Source of the DNA: Salinicola endophyticus
GTDB lineage: Bacteria > Pseudomonadota > Gammaproteobacteria > Pseudomonadales > Halomonadaceae
Direction of reading: 5' to 3'
Length of the DNA stretch: 64,000 bases
NCBI RefSeq assembly: GCF_003206575.1
Contig: NZ_PZJO01000004.1
Location: 211,735-275,734 of the forward strand
The translations under genes were made by a program, and so were the position numbers. The notes below the pieces were generated by a model. The model did no database searches and was not told where the DNA came from. It saw nothing but the letters and a program-made list of their open reading frames with translations. Positions 16,167 to 25,720 of this stretch are shown piece after piece (the stretch's first letter is position 1; every line of letters starts with the position of its first letter).

Positions 16167-16852
16167 TGATGAAGACCGTTGATCTTGCCGAACAGAGCCT
16201 GCGAGCGCTCAACCAGTCGCTGCACGATGGTGAGATGCTCAGCGACATCCGCGAGTGGCGGGTCACCAATACCGACGGCGCGCACAACATCGCCTGCGGG
16301 CTGAACGACGACATCAGTGTCGATATCGATGGCCATGCCGGCTACTACTGCGCCGGCATGAACCAGCGTGCCAGCGTCACGGTGCATGGCAACGTTGGGG
16401 TCGGCGTGGCGGAAAACATGATGTCCGGCACGGTGCGCGTCACCGGCGATGCTTCCCAGTCGGCCGGGGCCACGGCACATGGTGGCCTGCTGGTCATCGA
16501 GGGCAATGCCGCAGCGCGCTGCGGCATCTCCATGAAGGGGGTGGACATCGTGGTCAAGGGCAATACCGGCCCGATGAGCGCCTTCATGGGGCAGGCCGGG
16601 CGTTTGGTGGTGTGCGGCGATGCCGGCGATGCGCTGGGGGATTCGATCTACGAGGCGCGCCTCTACGTCAAGGGCCGGGTCGGCACGCTCGGCGCCGACT
16701 GTATCGAGAAGCCGATGCGCGCCGAGCATCAGGAGGAGCTGGCCGCGCTGCTCGAGCAGGCCGGTATCGACGAAGATCCCGCCGACTTCCGGCGCTACGG
16801 GTCGGCTCGCGAACTCTACCACTTCAAAGTCGACAACGCCTCGGCCTACTGA
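16163..16852 (+). CDS. mgsB: N-methylglutamate synthase subunit B (GltB C-terminal beta-helix domain)
   Basis: A protein of 229 residues, equivalent to the C-terminal right-handed beta-helix (GXGXG) domain of the glutamate synthase large subunit. Regular G-rich turns run through residues ~50-190 (DGHAGYYCAGMNQRASVTVH, NVGVGVAEN, GNAAARCGISMKG). The domain is structural and links amidotransferase and FMN domains in glutamate synthase. Here it is encoded alone, as in MgsB/GlxC. The first ATG at 16163 overlaps mgsA by four bases, and two more ATG codons follow immediately. Confidence 0.83.
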   Translation: MMMKTVDLAEQSLRALNQSLHDGEMLSDIREWRVTNTDGAHNIACGLNDDISVDIDGHAGYYCAGMNQRASVTVHGNVGVGVAENMMSGTVRVTGDASQSAGATAHGGLLVIEGNAAARCGISMKGVDIVVKGNTGPMSAFMGQAGRLVVCGDAGDALGDSIYEARLYVKGRVGTLGADCIEKPMRAEHQEELAALLEQAGIDEDPADFRRYGSARELYHFKVDNASAY

Positions 16853-16865
16853 TCAGGAGCCTGCC

Positions 16866-18191
16866 ATGACCGATTACAGTTCCAACCCCACGCTGCGGGA
16901 GTCGGCCACCTACGGCCGAGACGTCATCCACGAGATCCAGCGCGCCGCCGAGACCGGGATCTACGATATTCGCGGCTGGGGCGCCAAGCGCAAGGTGCCG
17001 CATTTCGACGATCTGCTGTTCCTCGGCGCCAGCATGTCGCGCTACCCCCTCGAGGGCTATCGCGAGAAGTGCGACACCCGGGTCACGCTCGGCACCCGCC
17101 ACGCCAAGAAACCGCTGGTCATCGAGACCCCGGTGACGATCGCCGGCATGAGCTTCGGGGCCCTGTCCGCCCAGGCCAAGGAGGCGCTGGGCCGCGGCGC
17201 CTCCGAGGTCGGTACCTCGACCACCACCGGCGACGGCGGCATGACCGCCGAGGAACGCGGTGAGTCGACCAAGCTGGTGTATCAGTACCTACCATCGCGC
17301 TACGGGATGAACCCGGACGACCTGCGCAAGGCGGATGCCATCGAGGTGGTGCTGGGCCAGGGCGCCAAGCCCGGCGGCGGCGGCATGCTGCTGGGCCAGA
17401 AAATCTCCGACCGCGTGGCGCAGATGCGCACCCTGCCCAAGGGCATCGACCAGCGTAGCGCCTGTCGCCACCCGGACTGGACCGGCCCCGATGACCTGGC
17501 GATCAAGATCGCCGAGCTACGCGAGATCACCGACTGGCAGGTGCCGATCTATATCAAGGTTGGCGCCACCCGCACCTACTACGACGTCAAGCTAGCGGTG
17601 AAGGCCGGGGCCGATGTGGTGGTGCTCGACGGCATGCAGGGCGGCACCGCGGCCACCCAGGAAGTGTTCATCGAGCACGTCGGCATTCCGACCATGGCGG
17701 CCATTCCCCAGGCGGCCCAGGCACTCCAGGAGATGGGCGTGCATCGCGAGGTGCAGTTGATCGTCTCGGGGGGGATTCGCAACGGCGCCGACGTGGCCAA
17801 GGCCATCGCCCTGGGGGCCGACGCGGTCGCCATCGGCACGGCGGCCCTGATCGCGCTGGGCGACAACCACCCGCGCTACGACGAGGAGTATCGCCAACTG
17901 GGCTCGGCTGCCGGCTTCTATGACGACTTCCAGGAGGGCAAGTGCCCGGCGGGCATCTCCACTCAGGACCCGGAACTGAGCCAGCGCCTCGATCCGGTGG
18001 CGGCCGGCAAGCGCCTGGCCAACTACCTGCGGGTGCTGACTCTGGAAGCCCAGACCCTCGCCCGGGCCTGCGGCAAGTCGCATCTTCATCATCTGGAGCC
18101 CGAGGATCTGGTGGCCCTCAACGTCGAAGCGGCGGCCATGGCGCGGGTGCCGCTGGCCGGCACCGACTGGGTCCCGGGGCAGCGTTTCTAG
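16866..18191 (+). CDS. mgsC: N-methylglutamate synthase subunit C (FMN-binding glutamate-synthase-like domain)
   Basis: A protein of 441 residues, the FMN/(Fe-S) alpha-beta barrel domain of glutamate synthase as a separate chain (MgsC/GlxD). Typical segments are PVTIAGMSFGALSAQAKEAL, GQGAKPGGGGMLLGQKIS, DVVVLDGMQGGTAATQEVF and the C-terminal Cys-containing EGKCPAGIS. It would reductively transfer methylamine to 2-oxoglutarate, making N-methylglutamate for the divergent dehydrogenase. I start at 16866 (MTDYSSN), 13 bases after mgsB with AGGAG upstream. The same frame is open further 5' but overlaps mgsB. Confidence 0.87.
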   Translation: MTDYSSNPTLRESATYGRDVIHEIQRAAETGIYDIRGWGAKRKVPHFDDLLFLGASMSRYPLEGYREKCDTRVTLGTRHAKKPLVIETPVTIAGMSFGALSAQAKEALGRGASEVGTSTTTGDGGMTAEERGESTKLVYQYLPSRYGMNPDDLRKADAIEVVLGQGAKPGGGGMLLGQKISDRVAQMRTLPKGIDQRSACRHPDWTGPDDLAIKIAELREITDWQVPIYIKVGATRTYYDVKLAVKAGADVVVLDGMQGGTAATQEVFIEHVGIPTMAAIPQAAQALQEMGVHREVQLIVSGGIRNGADVAKAIALGADAVAIGTAALIALGDNHPRYDEEYRQLGSAAGFYDDFQEGKCPAGISTQDPELSQRLDPVAAGKRLANYLRVLTLEAQTLARACGKSHLHHLEPEDLVALNVEAAAMARVPLAGTDWVPGQRF

Positions 18192-18400
18192 GCGACTCCG
18201 ATATGCCTGCATGACCACCGTCAAGCACCGGGGGCAGAGATGCCTTCGGCGCTCAGGCGCACCGACCTTACCCCATCGATAGCGCTAGATAGTAACGCCC
18301 GATGACGCCCGCAAGAACGTCGTCGACCGGCTCGCCCGGTAACACCGCAAGCCGATCGCCGACTCTTGATACGAACAACGACAACGACGAGGCAACCACA

Positions 18401-19732
18401 ATGGCAACTGCGACCCTGGAACTGGGCTATGCCCTGGATACCTTCTACTTCCTGATGTGCACGGCCCTGGTCATGTTCATGGCCTGTGGCTTTGCCATGC
18501 TCGAATCGGGCCTGGTAAGAGCCCGCAACACGGTCGAGATTCTGACCAAGAACGCCCTGCTGTACGCCATCGCCTGTTTGGTGTTCCTGGTGGTCGGCTA
18601 CAACGTGATGTATCCGTCCGAGGCGATCAGCAGCGTCATTCCGGGCCTGCAGTTCATGCTCGGTGAGGATAATACGCTGGCGGACATCTCGGCTGGGGAG
18701 GGCGCGCCTTACTATTCCGGCATGGCCGACTTCATCTTCCAGGCGGTGTTCGCGGCGGCGACCATGTCGATCGTCTCCGGGGCGATCGCCGAGCGCATGA
18801 AGCTGTGGCCCTTCCTGGTCTTCGCCGTGGTCATGGTGGCGGTGATCTATCCGGTGGAAGGCTACTGGAAGTGGGGCGGCGGTTTCCTCGATGCCATGGG
18901 CTTCCAGGACTTCGCCGGCTCGGTGGTGGTGCACATGGCGGGCGCGGCGGCGGCGCTGGCAGCGGTGATCTTGGTTGGCCCGCGCAAGGGGCGTTACGGG
19001 CCGAAGGGCGAGGTGCGGGCCATTCCCGGTGCCAACCTGCCGATCGCCATGCTGGGCATGTTCATCCTCTGGATGGGCTGGTTCGGCTTCAACGGTGGCT
19101 CCATGCTCAAGATCGCCAGCCTCGACGACGCCAACGCGGTGGCGCGGATCTTCGTCAACACCAACTCCGCCGCGGCCGCCGGCATGGTCGTCGCGGCCCT
19201 GGTATCACGCGCCATGTTCGGCAAGACCGACATGACCATGATCATCAATGGTGCCCTTGCCGGGCTGGTCTCCATCACCGCCGAGCCGCTGCTGCCGTCG
19301 GCGGGGTTGGCGGTGCTGATCGGCGCCGTGGGTGGTGCTCTGGTGGTGATGTCGGTGGTGGGCCTGGATCGCTTGAAGCTCGATGACCCAGTGGGCGCCA
19401 TCTCCGTGCACGGCACGGCGGGCATCTGGGGCATCCTGGCCGTGCTGTTCTCCAACCCCGAGGCGACACTCTTCGTGCAATTGATCGGCACCGTGGTGAT
19501 CTTCGCCTGGATGTTCGGTGCCAGCTTCGCCGTGCTGTGGCTCATCCGGGCAGTAGTGGGGCTACGTGTCAGCGAGCAGGAAGAGCTGGAAGGCATGGAC
19601 CTGCATGAATGCGGCATGCTGGCCTACCCGGAATTCGTTGCGGCGAGCGCCCAGGAGACCGGCACGTCTGGTCCGGGCAGGCGCTCTGCCGCCGCTGGGG
19701 GCGGCGTGATGGCCGAGCAAAAAGGCGCCTGA
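18401..19732 (+). CDS. amt: ammonium/methylammonium transporter (Amt family)
   Basis: A protein of 443 residues, an Amt/Rh channel with about eleven hydrophobic segments. The twin pore histidines are visible in SVVVHMAGAAAALA and ISVHGTAGIWG, and the family signature lies around MLGMFILWMGWFGFNGGS. Amt proteins conduct ammonium and methylammonium. The position after gmaS-mgsABC argues for methylamine uptake. A longer frame from 18302 exists, but the 33 extra residues are polar and low-complexity, and MATATLELGYALD is the natural start with GAGG upstream. No glnK follows it, unlike the classical glnK-amtB pair. The 210-base gap before it could hold its own promoter. Confidence 0.9.
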   Translation: MATATLELGYALDTFYFLMCTALVMFMACGFAMLESGLVRARNTVEILTKNALLYAIACLVFLVVGYNVMYPSEAISSVIPGLQFMLGEDNTLADISAGEGAPYYSGMADFIFQAVFAAATMSIVSGAIAERMKLWPFLVFAVVMVAVIYPVEGYWKWGGGFLDAMGFQDFAGSVVVHMAGAAAALAAVILVGPRKGRYGPKGEVRAIPGANLPIAMLGMFILWMGWFGFNGGSMLKIASLDDANAVARIFVNTNSAAAAGMVVAALVSRAMFGKTDMTMIINGALAGLVSITAEPLLPSAGLAVLIGAVGGALVVMSVVGLDRLKLDDPVGAISVHGTAGIWGILAVLFSNPEATLFVQLIGTVVIFAWMFGASFAVLWLIRAVVGLRVSEQEELEGMDLHECGMLAYPEFVAASAQETGTSGPGRRSAAAGGGVMAEQKGA

Positions 19733-19869
19733 GCTGGCAGGGGCGCGGGTGGCGGGCAAGGTCTGCTACCTGCGTCTCTTGCTCATGAGTGGAGGAGGGC
19801 GCTATCGACGATCCGGTCCAACAAGTGACCCTCCGTTAGGCATGTTGCCATGCCTCACATGGCTTGAGG

Positions 19870-20077
19870 CTACCTACCCACAGGCTGCCACGCGCCGACC
19901 CCGGCGGCTTTGCTGATCAGCGCCAGGCCAATTCACCGCATCTCGTCGGCAGCACATCGCGTCCCCGCTCATGTGTCATTGGGGTACCGGTACCGACTGG
20001 GATCCAGCCCCAACTTCTGCAGCCGATAGGCGAGCTTGGCACGGGTGATGCCCAGGTCGCGGGCGGCCCGGGAGACG
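19870..20077 (+). repeat. direct repeat, copy B (3' end of the regulator gene)
   Basis: This is the intact counterpart of copy A at 4963-5179. It covers the last codons of the sigma-54 regulator and its downstream flank. The shared flank, not just the coding part, shows that the relic arose from duplication or recombination of this specific locus rather than from family resemblance of HTH domains. Confidence 0.75.
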
Positions 20078-21813
20078 TTGCCTTCGGCATTGCCGAGTAC
20101 GCGCTCGAGTCGCTGTATTTCCCGTTCTTTCTCGGCGTCTTCGGGGTGGCTCGCGGTAGGGGTTCCCGGGGAACGGGGTAGCGAGACAGCTTCGCGCTCG
20201 GCGGTCTCGAGATCTCCCGCGGCGTTGATTCTGAGCTTGGCGCCGGGGCTGGAGGAGAAGCCGGCGTCCTCGAACAGATGAAAGGCGTCGATCGGCCCGC
20301 CATCCAGGGCGTTGATCACCCCGCGCTCCACCAAGTTCTGCAGTTCGCGCACATTGCCGGGATAGTCGTAGGCGAGCAGGGCATCGGAGGCCTTGCGCGT
20401 CAGGCCGGTGATCGATTTTCGGTAGCGCTCGGCGTAGTGGCGCGAGAAGTGCTCGACCAGCAGCGGAATATCGTCGCGTCGCTCCCGCAGTGGCGGCAGC
20501 CGGATTGGGAAGACGTTGAGGCGGTAGTAGAGGTCCTCGCGGAAGCGCCCGGCCTGCACCTCCTGGAACAGATCCCTGTTGGCGGCGGCGACGATACGCA
20601 CGTCGACCCGGATCGGCTGGCTACCGCCGACCCGTTCGATCTCGCCATCCTGTAGCGTGCGCAGCAGCTTGCCTTGGGCTTCCAGGCTCAGCGAGGGGAT
20701 CTCGTCGAGAAAAAGAGTGCCGCCGTCGGCGCGTTCGAAGCGCCCAGGGCGGCTGCGCTCGGCGCCGGTGAAGGCGCCTTTCTCCACGCCGAACAGTTCG
20801 GCTTCGATCAGCGTATCGGGAATCGCCGCGCAGTTGAGCGCGACGAAGGGGCCTTCGGCCAGCAGGCTGCTGCGGTGCAGGGCGTTGGCGAAGAGGTCCT
20901 TGCCCACCCCCGATTCGCCGTTGAGCAGCACCGTGGCCGGCGTGGGGGCGACCCGCTCGATCTTCTGCAGGGCGATGCTGACAGCAGCCGAGACACCGAC
21001 GATCTGCTGGGCGTTGCTTTCAGGGACGTTGTTTTCAGGGGCGTTGGCCCTGGTGGCGGCCCCCCGGGGCGCGGAAGAGGGCGCCGCGGGGGGCCGGCGT
21101 GTGGCCCGGCTCGATGTTGCGGCGGTCGACAGCCGCTGGCGGTCGAGCCGCAGCCAGTCGAGATCGTCGTTCGCTTCCATGCGCTCACTGGTCGTCTCCC
21201 CCACGATCCGGCAGTGCGCGGCGCCGCAGCCGGCGCACTCGAGCTCCCGGTAGATCACGCGCTTGCCGTAGAAGGCGCTGGCATAGCCGCTGGCGTAGCC
21301 GAGTTGCATCCAGCACACCGGTTCCGCGGAGAGCCCGTGCGCCTTGAGGTGCTCGGCGGCCTCGACGGAGTCGTGCCACAGGAACTCGGCATTGAAGGTG
21401 CCGTTGGGGATGTCATGGTCGCGGCGGATGGTCTCGACCTTCACCATGCCCATCACCGCGTGCAAGCGCTCACCCGCACTCAACACCCCGGCATCGTCGC
21501 TATCCGCCCAGTGCTTGCGCACGAAGGCGGCATCCGAGGCGCCGGCCGAGAAGCCGACGCGCATCAGCAGGTCGCGTGCCCCCGCAGGGCCCAGGGTTTC
21601 GATCAGCTCGCGCCGCAGGGCGCCGAAGGAGTGGGCGCCGAACAGCAACATGCGGCGGGTATCGAACCAGATCCGGCCGTCGTTGGGCGTAAATCGCAGG
21701 CTCTCTGTCAGGTCGTATAGCGTCGGCGGATCTCCGGCATGCAGCGTATCTTTTATAGATTTTTCTTGATCAGTTATTTCCGTTATTTCCGAGAGGCGCA
21801 GTTTTCGTGGCAT
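19969..21813 (-). CDS. sigma-54-dependent activator with XylR-N and V4R sensor domains
   Basis: A protein of 614 residues in the XylR/DmpR architecture. An activator N-domain is at about 30-135. The V4R domain (about 140-215) ends in the Cys-bearing [10 protein letters not shown] segment. The AAA+ domain has Walker A GESGVGKD near 298-305, GAFTGA near 345-351 and [14 protein letters not shown]-terminal Fis-type HTH (about 570-612) completes it. Members bind small, often aromatic, effectors directly in the N/V4R region and activate -24/-12 promoters. It is divergent from a cupin-SDR-ADH-MFS-porin operon with a sigma-54 promoter, which is its likely target. Control of the neighbouring gmaS promoters is possible. 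The linker at ~230-260 is Ala/Pro/Arg-rich. Confidence 0.88.
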   Translation of the reverse strand: MPRKLRLSEITEITDQEKSIKDTLHAGDPPTLYDLTESLRFTPNDGRIWFDTRRMLLFGAHSFGALRRELIETLGPAGARDLLMRVGFSAGASDAAFVRKHWADSDDAGVLSAGERLHAVMGMVKVETIRRDHDIPNGTFNAEFLWHDSVEAAEHLKAHGLSAEPVCWMQLGYASGYASAFYGKRVIYRELECAGCGAAHCRIVGETTSERMEANDDLDWLRLDRQRLSTAATSSRATRRPPAAPSSAPRGAATRANAPENNVPESNAQQIVGVSAAVSIALQKIERVAPTPATVLLNGESGVGKDLFANALHRSSLLAEGPFVALNCAAIPDTLIEAELFGVEKGAFTGAERSRPGRFERADGGTLFLDEIPSLSLEAQGKLLRTLQDGEIERVGGSQPIRVDVRIVAAANRDLFQEVQAGRFREDLYYRLNVFPIRLPPLRERRDDIPLLVEHFSRHYAERYRKSITGLTRKASDALLAYDYPGNVRELQNLVERGVINALDGGPIDAFHLFEDAGFSSSPGAKLRINAAGDLETAEREAVSLPRSPGTPTASHPEDAEKEREIQRLERVLGNAEGNVSRAARDLGITRAKLAYRLQKLGLDPSRYRYPNDT

Positions 21814-21977
21814 GAATTTACCCTACCAAAGTCGCAGAAAATGGGCGTGATTTTCAATTTTCATCTGCCGTTTTTTATAAAAATGATGAGTTTTATCAAT
21901 CTTAATAAAATGCGCGGCGCGTCTCTGTTATCCATTGGTCTTTTGAGTGGGGCGTTTTTTGCTTATCTTGCGGCGAC

Positions 21978-22018
21978 TTAGACGGCGTACCTAGACATAG
22001 GTCTACGTCCGTACGTCG
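21978..22018. promoter_or_regulatory. inverted repeat, possible activator-binding site
   Basis: An imperfect palindrome is centred near 21996: CCTA-GACA-TAGG, flanked by GGCGTA on the left and TACGTCC on the right. It lies directly upstream of the sigma-54 promoter and downstream of the divergent regulator's start, so it is a candidate upstream activating sequence or autoregulatory operator. It sits closer to the -24 element than usual for enhancers. Confidence 0.45.
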
Positions 22019-22019
22019 A

Positions 22020-22035
22020 TGGCATGTGGCTTGCT
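22020..22035 (+). promoter_or_regulatory. sigma-54 promoter of the cupin-SDR-ADH-MFS-porin operon
   Basis: TGGCATGTGGCTTGCT matches the -24/-12 consensus with GG and GC at exact spacing and TT before GC. The predicted start is about 12 bases downstream, leaving a leader of roughly 37 bases before the cupin gene. A V4R sigma-54 activator is encoded divergently. Confidence 0.78.
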
Positions 22036-22083
22036 CCGTGTTGATGGGGAGCAGACCGATTCCATCATGAGAGGAGAAAGACC

Positions 22084-22611
22084 ATGTCCAATTCACCTGC
22101 CAGCACGGCTTATCGCATCGTCGAAGTGCCGGAACCGATGAAGGCGATGCAGGATCGCTTCGGGCGCGAGGGGAGCTATGTCGGGCTTTCGGAAGCCGAG
22201 AGCCCCTGGGTTCCCTTTGGCGATAACGCCGCAATTCGCCATCTCGCGTTCGATGTTCGCAACAACGTCTACTGCAATATCCTGTGGATCAAGGGCCCGG
22301 GCGTGATCGGTACGCACCGCCACCGTGGCATGGTCTGGGCAGTGGGCATGGAGGGGACTTTCCGCTATCTGGAGTACGACTGGGTCTGCGGCCCCGGCGA
22401 ATTCATCACCGAAATGCCCGGCCAGGCGCATACCCTGGTGACTGACGAGCCGAACGGCATGAAGGCGCTGTTCTGGATGCAGGGGGCGAATGAGTTCTTC
22501 GATGAACAGGGCGAATGGGCAGAGACCCTGGACGTTTTCTGGTTCATCAATCACTACGTGACCTACTGCGAAGCCCACGGCATTCCCATCAACGAACAGC
22601 TGTTTCTGTGA
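22084..22611 (+). CDS. cupin dioxygenase of the 2,4'-dihydroxyacetophenone dioxygenase family
   Basis: A protein of 175 residues, a single cupin domain. H78 and H80 (GTHRHRG) and H116 (MPGQAHTLV) form a plausible three-His metal site, the pattern seen in 2,4'-dihydroxyacetophenone dioxygenase and related C-C-cleaving non-haem iron enzymes. The substrate here is unknown: a dihydroxyacetophenone-like or beta-dicarbonyl compound would fit the family. It is the first gene behind the sigma-54 promoter, with GAGAGGAG just before the ATG. The next genes encode two dehydrogenases, an importer and a porin, so it is probably the cleavage step of a small catabolic pathway. Confidence 0.75.
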   Translation: MSNSPASTAYRIVEVPEPMKAMQDRFGREGSYVGLSEAESPWVPFGDNAAIRHLAFDVRNNVYCNILWIKGPGVIGTHRHRGMVWAVGMEGTFRYLEYDWVCGPGEFITEMPGQAHTLVTDEPNGMKALFWMQGANEFFDEQGEWAETLDVFWFINHYVTYCEAHGIPINEQLFL

Positions 22612-22621
22612 GGGAATGCCC

Positions 22622-23440
22622 ATGCGCTTTTTCGAACAGTTCAGCGTCGAGGGGCGTTCGGCGCTGGTTACAGGTGGCGCCTCGGGTCTGGGGCTGGCTT
22701 ATGTCGAGGTGCTGGCGGAAAACGGTGCCAGCGTCACCCTGGCGGATATCGATATCGACGCCGCGGAGCGTGAAGCGGCGAGGCTAAGGGAGCAGGGTTT
22801 CACGGTGCAGGCACAGGCCCTCGATGTGGCCGATAGGGCGCAGAGCGCCGAGGTGTTCGAGGCTCATGTAAGGGGCTTCGACGGCCTGGATATCGTCTTC
22901 GCCAATGCGGGGGTCGACCCCGGCGCCGGGTTCTGGAACCCGGGTGGTTGGCGCAACGCAGAGGGGCAGGTCGATACCTTCGACCCCGAGCGCTGGGATC
23001 GCACGATCGCGATCAATCTGACCGGCACCTTCAATACCCTGCGCCTGGCGGCGACCTACATGAAGCCCCAGCGCCGCGGTGCCATCGTCGTCACCTCGTC
23101 GAATGCCGCCATCATCACCGAGCCGGTGGTGGGGCTGCCCTATATGCCGGCCAAGGCCGGTGTCTCCCATATGGTGCGCCAGCTGGCGCTGGAGCTCGCC
23201 GAGTTCGGCATTCGCGTCAATACCATCGCGCCGGGTGGCTTCGTCACCAATATCGGCGGCGGCTGGCTGAAGGATCCGGAGGTGCGCCGGAGCTGGGATG
23301 CCAAGGTGCCGCTGGGGCAACTGGCGGAACCCGAGCAGATCAAGGCGCTCGCCCTCTATCTGGCCTCGGATGCCTCCTCGTACATGACGGGGGCGCAACT
23401 GGTCATCGATGGCGGGACCTCACTGGGGAGGGTCGGCTGA
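22622..23440 (+). CDS. short-chain dehydrogenase/reductase
   Basis: A protein of 272 residues, a classical SDR. The TGGASGLGLAYVE nucleotide motif is near 18-30, followed by NAG (about 98), the catalytic Ser in VVTSSNAA and YMPAK for the Tyr-Lys pair. An acidic residue after beta-2 (ADID) suggests NAD. Two ATG codons occur. I use 22622 because GAGGG sits seven bases before it, while it would abut the ATG at 22616. The stop shares a base with the next start. It probably oxidises an alcohol or ketol intermediate in this operon's pathway. Confidence 0.85.
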   Translation: MRFFEQFSVEGRSALVTGGASGLGLAYVEVLAENGASVTLADIDIDAAEREAARLREQGFTVQAQALDVADRAQSAEVFEAHVRGFDGLDIVFANAGVDPGAGFWNPGGWRNAEGQVDTFDPERWDRTIAINLTGTFNTLRLAATYMKPQRRGAIVVTSSNAAIITEPVVGLPYMPAKAGVSHMVRQLALELAEFGIRVNTIAPGGFVTNIGGGWLKDPEVRRSWDAKVPLGQLAEPEQIKALALYLASDASSYMTGAQLVIDGGTSLGRVG

Positions 23441-24456
23441 TGCGTGCTGCCGTCTTCAACGAATTGCATCGGCCGCTGGAGATCCGGGAGCTGCCCGACC
23501 CCACGCCGAGCCCTGACCAGGTGGTCGTCGAGGTGCAGCGCTGCGGCATCTGCGGCTCCGATCTGCACATGACCGAAGATGCCGTGTTCGGCCTCTGCCC
23601 TGGAGATGTGCTGGGCCACGAGTACGCCGGCGAGATCGTCGCCTGCGGCAACGAGGTGACGACATTGCGCCCGGGGCAACGGGTCTCGGTGATGCCGTTT
23701 CGCAGCTGCGGGCGCTGTCTCTCCTGCCTCTCCGGGGAGCCGGCCTGGTGTCAGCAGATGGTGCTCGAGGGTGGGGGGTATGGCGAGTATGCGGCCACTG
23801 CAGCGCGCCAGTGCATCCCGCTGCCCGAGGGCGTGAGCACGAGTGACGGGGCGATCGTCGAGCCGCTGGCGGTGGCGCTCCACGGGGTTCGCCTTTCCGA
23901 GATGCGCCCCGGTGATCGCGTGCTGATCATCGGCGCCGGCCCCATCGGCCTGGCGGTCGCGTTCTGGGCGCGCCGCTTCGGGGCAAAGCAGGTGGTGGTC
24001 CAGGATATCGCCCGTTATCAGGAGGCGCGGGCCGGTGAGATGGGCGCTACCGGCTTCGTCTGTGCGCCGGATGAGCCGGTGGCCGCGGCCACGCGCCAGC
24101 TTGGCGGTGAGGCGGATATCGTCTTCGAGTGTGCCGGCGTGCCCGGGCTGATTGCCCAGTCCATCGAACAGGTCAGGCCCCACGGCACCATTCTGCTTCT
24201 CGGCCTCTGCACCCGGCCGGATGCGTTCGTGCCCTTCGCCGCTCTGTCGAAGGAGATACGCCTGCAGACCGCTGCCTTCTTCTCCCGACGTGAATACGAA
24301 AGTGCCCTGGATGTGCTCGATGCCGGCGCGGTCGAACCGCGTCATCTGATCACCGAGACGGTGCCGCTCGCCAACGTGCCAACGGTATTCGAGGCCCTGA
24401 AAAGCCGTACTCGCCAATGCAAGGTGCTCATCAGCCATGAACAACAACAACGCTGA
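23440..24456 (+). CDS. zinc-dependent alcohol/polyol dehydrogenase (MDR family)
   Basis: A protein of 338 residues, a medium-chain dehydrogenase. The catalytic zinc site is CGICGSDLH plus GHE. A structural-zinc-like lobe is at about 85-105 (CGRCLSCLSGEPAWC). The Rossmann motif is VLIIGAGPIGLAVAFWA. It resembles threonine/sorbitol/butanediol-type dehydrogenases, and the exact substrate is unknown. Its ATG overlaps the SDR stop by one base (TGATG), and its end overlaps the MFS gene by 20 bases, so the operon is translationally coupled. Confidence 0.85.
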   Translation: MRAAVFNELHRPLEIRELPDPTPSPDQVVVEVQRCGICGSDLHMTEDAVFGLCPGDVLGHEYAGEIVACGNEVTTLRPGQRVSVMPFRSCGRCLSCLSGEPAWCQQMVLEGGGYGEYAATAARQCIPLPEGVSTSDGAIVEPLAVALHGVRLSEMRPGDRVLIIGAGPIGLAVAFWARRFGAKQVVVQDIARYQEARAGEMGATGFVCAPDEPVAAATRQLGGEADIVFECAGVPGLIAQSIEQVRPHGTILLLGLCTRPDAFVPFAALSKEIRLQTAAFFSRREYESALDVLDAGAVEPRHLITETVPLANVPTVFEALKSRTRQCKVLISHEQQQR

Positions 24457-25720
24457 CATCACAACTGACGTTTCACCCAAGGCGCGCCGCAGTTCCCGCT
24501 ATCAGATCCTGCTGGTGGGCCTGCTGAGCTTGAACTTCGGTATCGTCTTCTTCGACAGGAATGCACTCAATTTTCTGATGCCGTTCGTCCAGCCCGATCT
24601 CGGGCTGTCGAATACCGAAATCGGCCTGACCGCTTCTGCGCTCTCGATCACCTGGGCCATTTCCGGCCTGATCTTCGGGGCGATATCCGATCGCAGCGGG
24701 CGGCGAAAGATCTTTCTCGTGATCGCCACGCTCATCTTCTCCCTCTGCTCCTTCCTGACCGGGCTCGCCACCTCCTTTCTGCTGCTGCTCGGTGCGCGGC
24801 TGCTCATGGGGATCGCCGAAGGGCCCATTCTGCCGATCTCGCAGACGGTGACAGCGATAGAAGTCTCTCCCAAGCGTCGCGGGGTGGCCATGGGGGTGAT
24901 GCAGAACTTCGGCTCCAACCTGCTCGGCTCCTTCGCCGCGCCGGTGGTGCTGGTCGCCGTCGCCACCGCCTTCGGCTGGCGCGAGGCGTTCTTTCTCGCT
25001 GGCGTGCCCGGGCTGATCGCCGCCGGGCTGATCTGGTGGTTGATGCGCGAGCCCGGCACGGCATCGGTGCCGGCCACTGTGGCCGAACGGCCAGCGCCAC
25101 GCCGGCCGAGTATCCGCGAGATGCTCGCCCACCGGAACATGCTGATCTGCTCGCTGATGGCGATCCTGCTGATCGGCTATCTGGTGGTCTGCTGGTCCTT
25201 CATGCCGATCTATCTCACCAGCGTACGCGGCTACTCGCCCCAGGAGATGGGCTGGCTGATGGGGGTGCTGGGGATATCGGCGGCAGTGGGGAGCTTCGTG
25301 GTCAGCGGGATTTCCGACCGGATCGGTCGCAAGCCGGTGATGATCATCACGCCGTTCATGGGGCTGATTCTGACCCTGGGCGCGATGTACTTCCAGGGCA
25401 GTGCCTACATCCTCGCCATTCTGTTCTTTTTCGGCTGGTCACTGAACGGCATCTTCCCGCTGTTCATGGCCATCGTCCCCTCCGAGACCGTAGATCCGCG
25501 CTATATCGCCACCGCACTCGGCTTCGTCTGCGGGGTGGGTGAAGTGCTCGGCGGCGGCATCCTGCCCACGGTGGCCGGGGCAGCGGCGGATCTCGCCGGG
25601 CATGCGGCGCCGCTCTGGCTGATGAGCGTTATCTGCGTCGTGGCCGGTTTCCTCGCCATGGGGCTCAAGGAGACGGCGCCGGTGGTGTTGGCCCGGCGGT
25701 CCCAGGCCGCGCTCGCCTAG
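24437..25720 (+). CDS. MFS transporter
   Basis: A protein of 427 residues with about twelve membrane segments and both MFS loop signatures (GAISDRSGRRK after segment 2 and SGISDRIGRKP after segment 8). The family resemblance is to anion/aromatic-acid:proton symporters. The N-terminus is short and Asn-rich. Within the operon it most likely imports the substrate of the cupin/dehydrogenase genes. It overlaps the preceding gene by 20 bases. Confidence 0.85.
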   Translation: MNNNNADITTDVSPKARRSSRYQILLVGLLSLNFGIVFFDRNALNFLMPFVQPDLGLSNTEIGLTASALSITWAISGLIFGAISDRSGRRKIFLVIATLIFSLCSFLTGLATSFLLLLGARLLMGIAEGPILPISQTVTAIEVSPKRRGVAMGVMQNFGSNLLGSFAAPVVLVAVATAFGWREAFFLAGVPGLIAAGLIWWLMREPGTASVPATVAERPAPRRPSIREMLAHRNMLICSLMAILLIGYLVVCWSFMPIYLTSVRGYSPQEMGWLMGVLGISAAVGSFVVSGISDRIGRKPVMIITPFMGLILTLGAMYFQGSAYILAILFFFGWSLNGIFPLFMAIVPSETVDPRYIATALGFVCGVGEVLGGGILPTVAGAAADLAGHAAPLWLMSVICVVAGFLAMGLKETAPVVLARRSQAALA

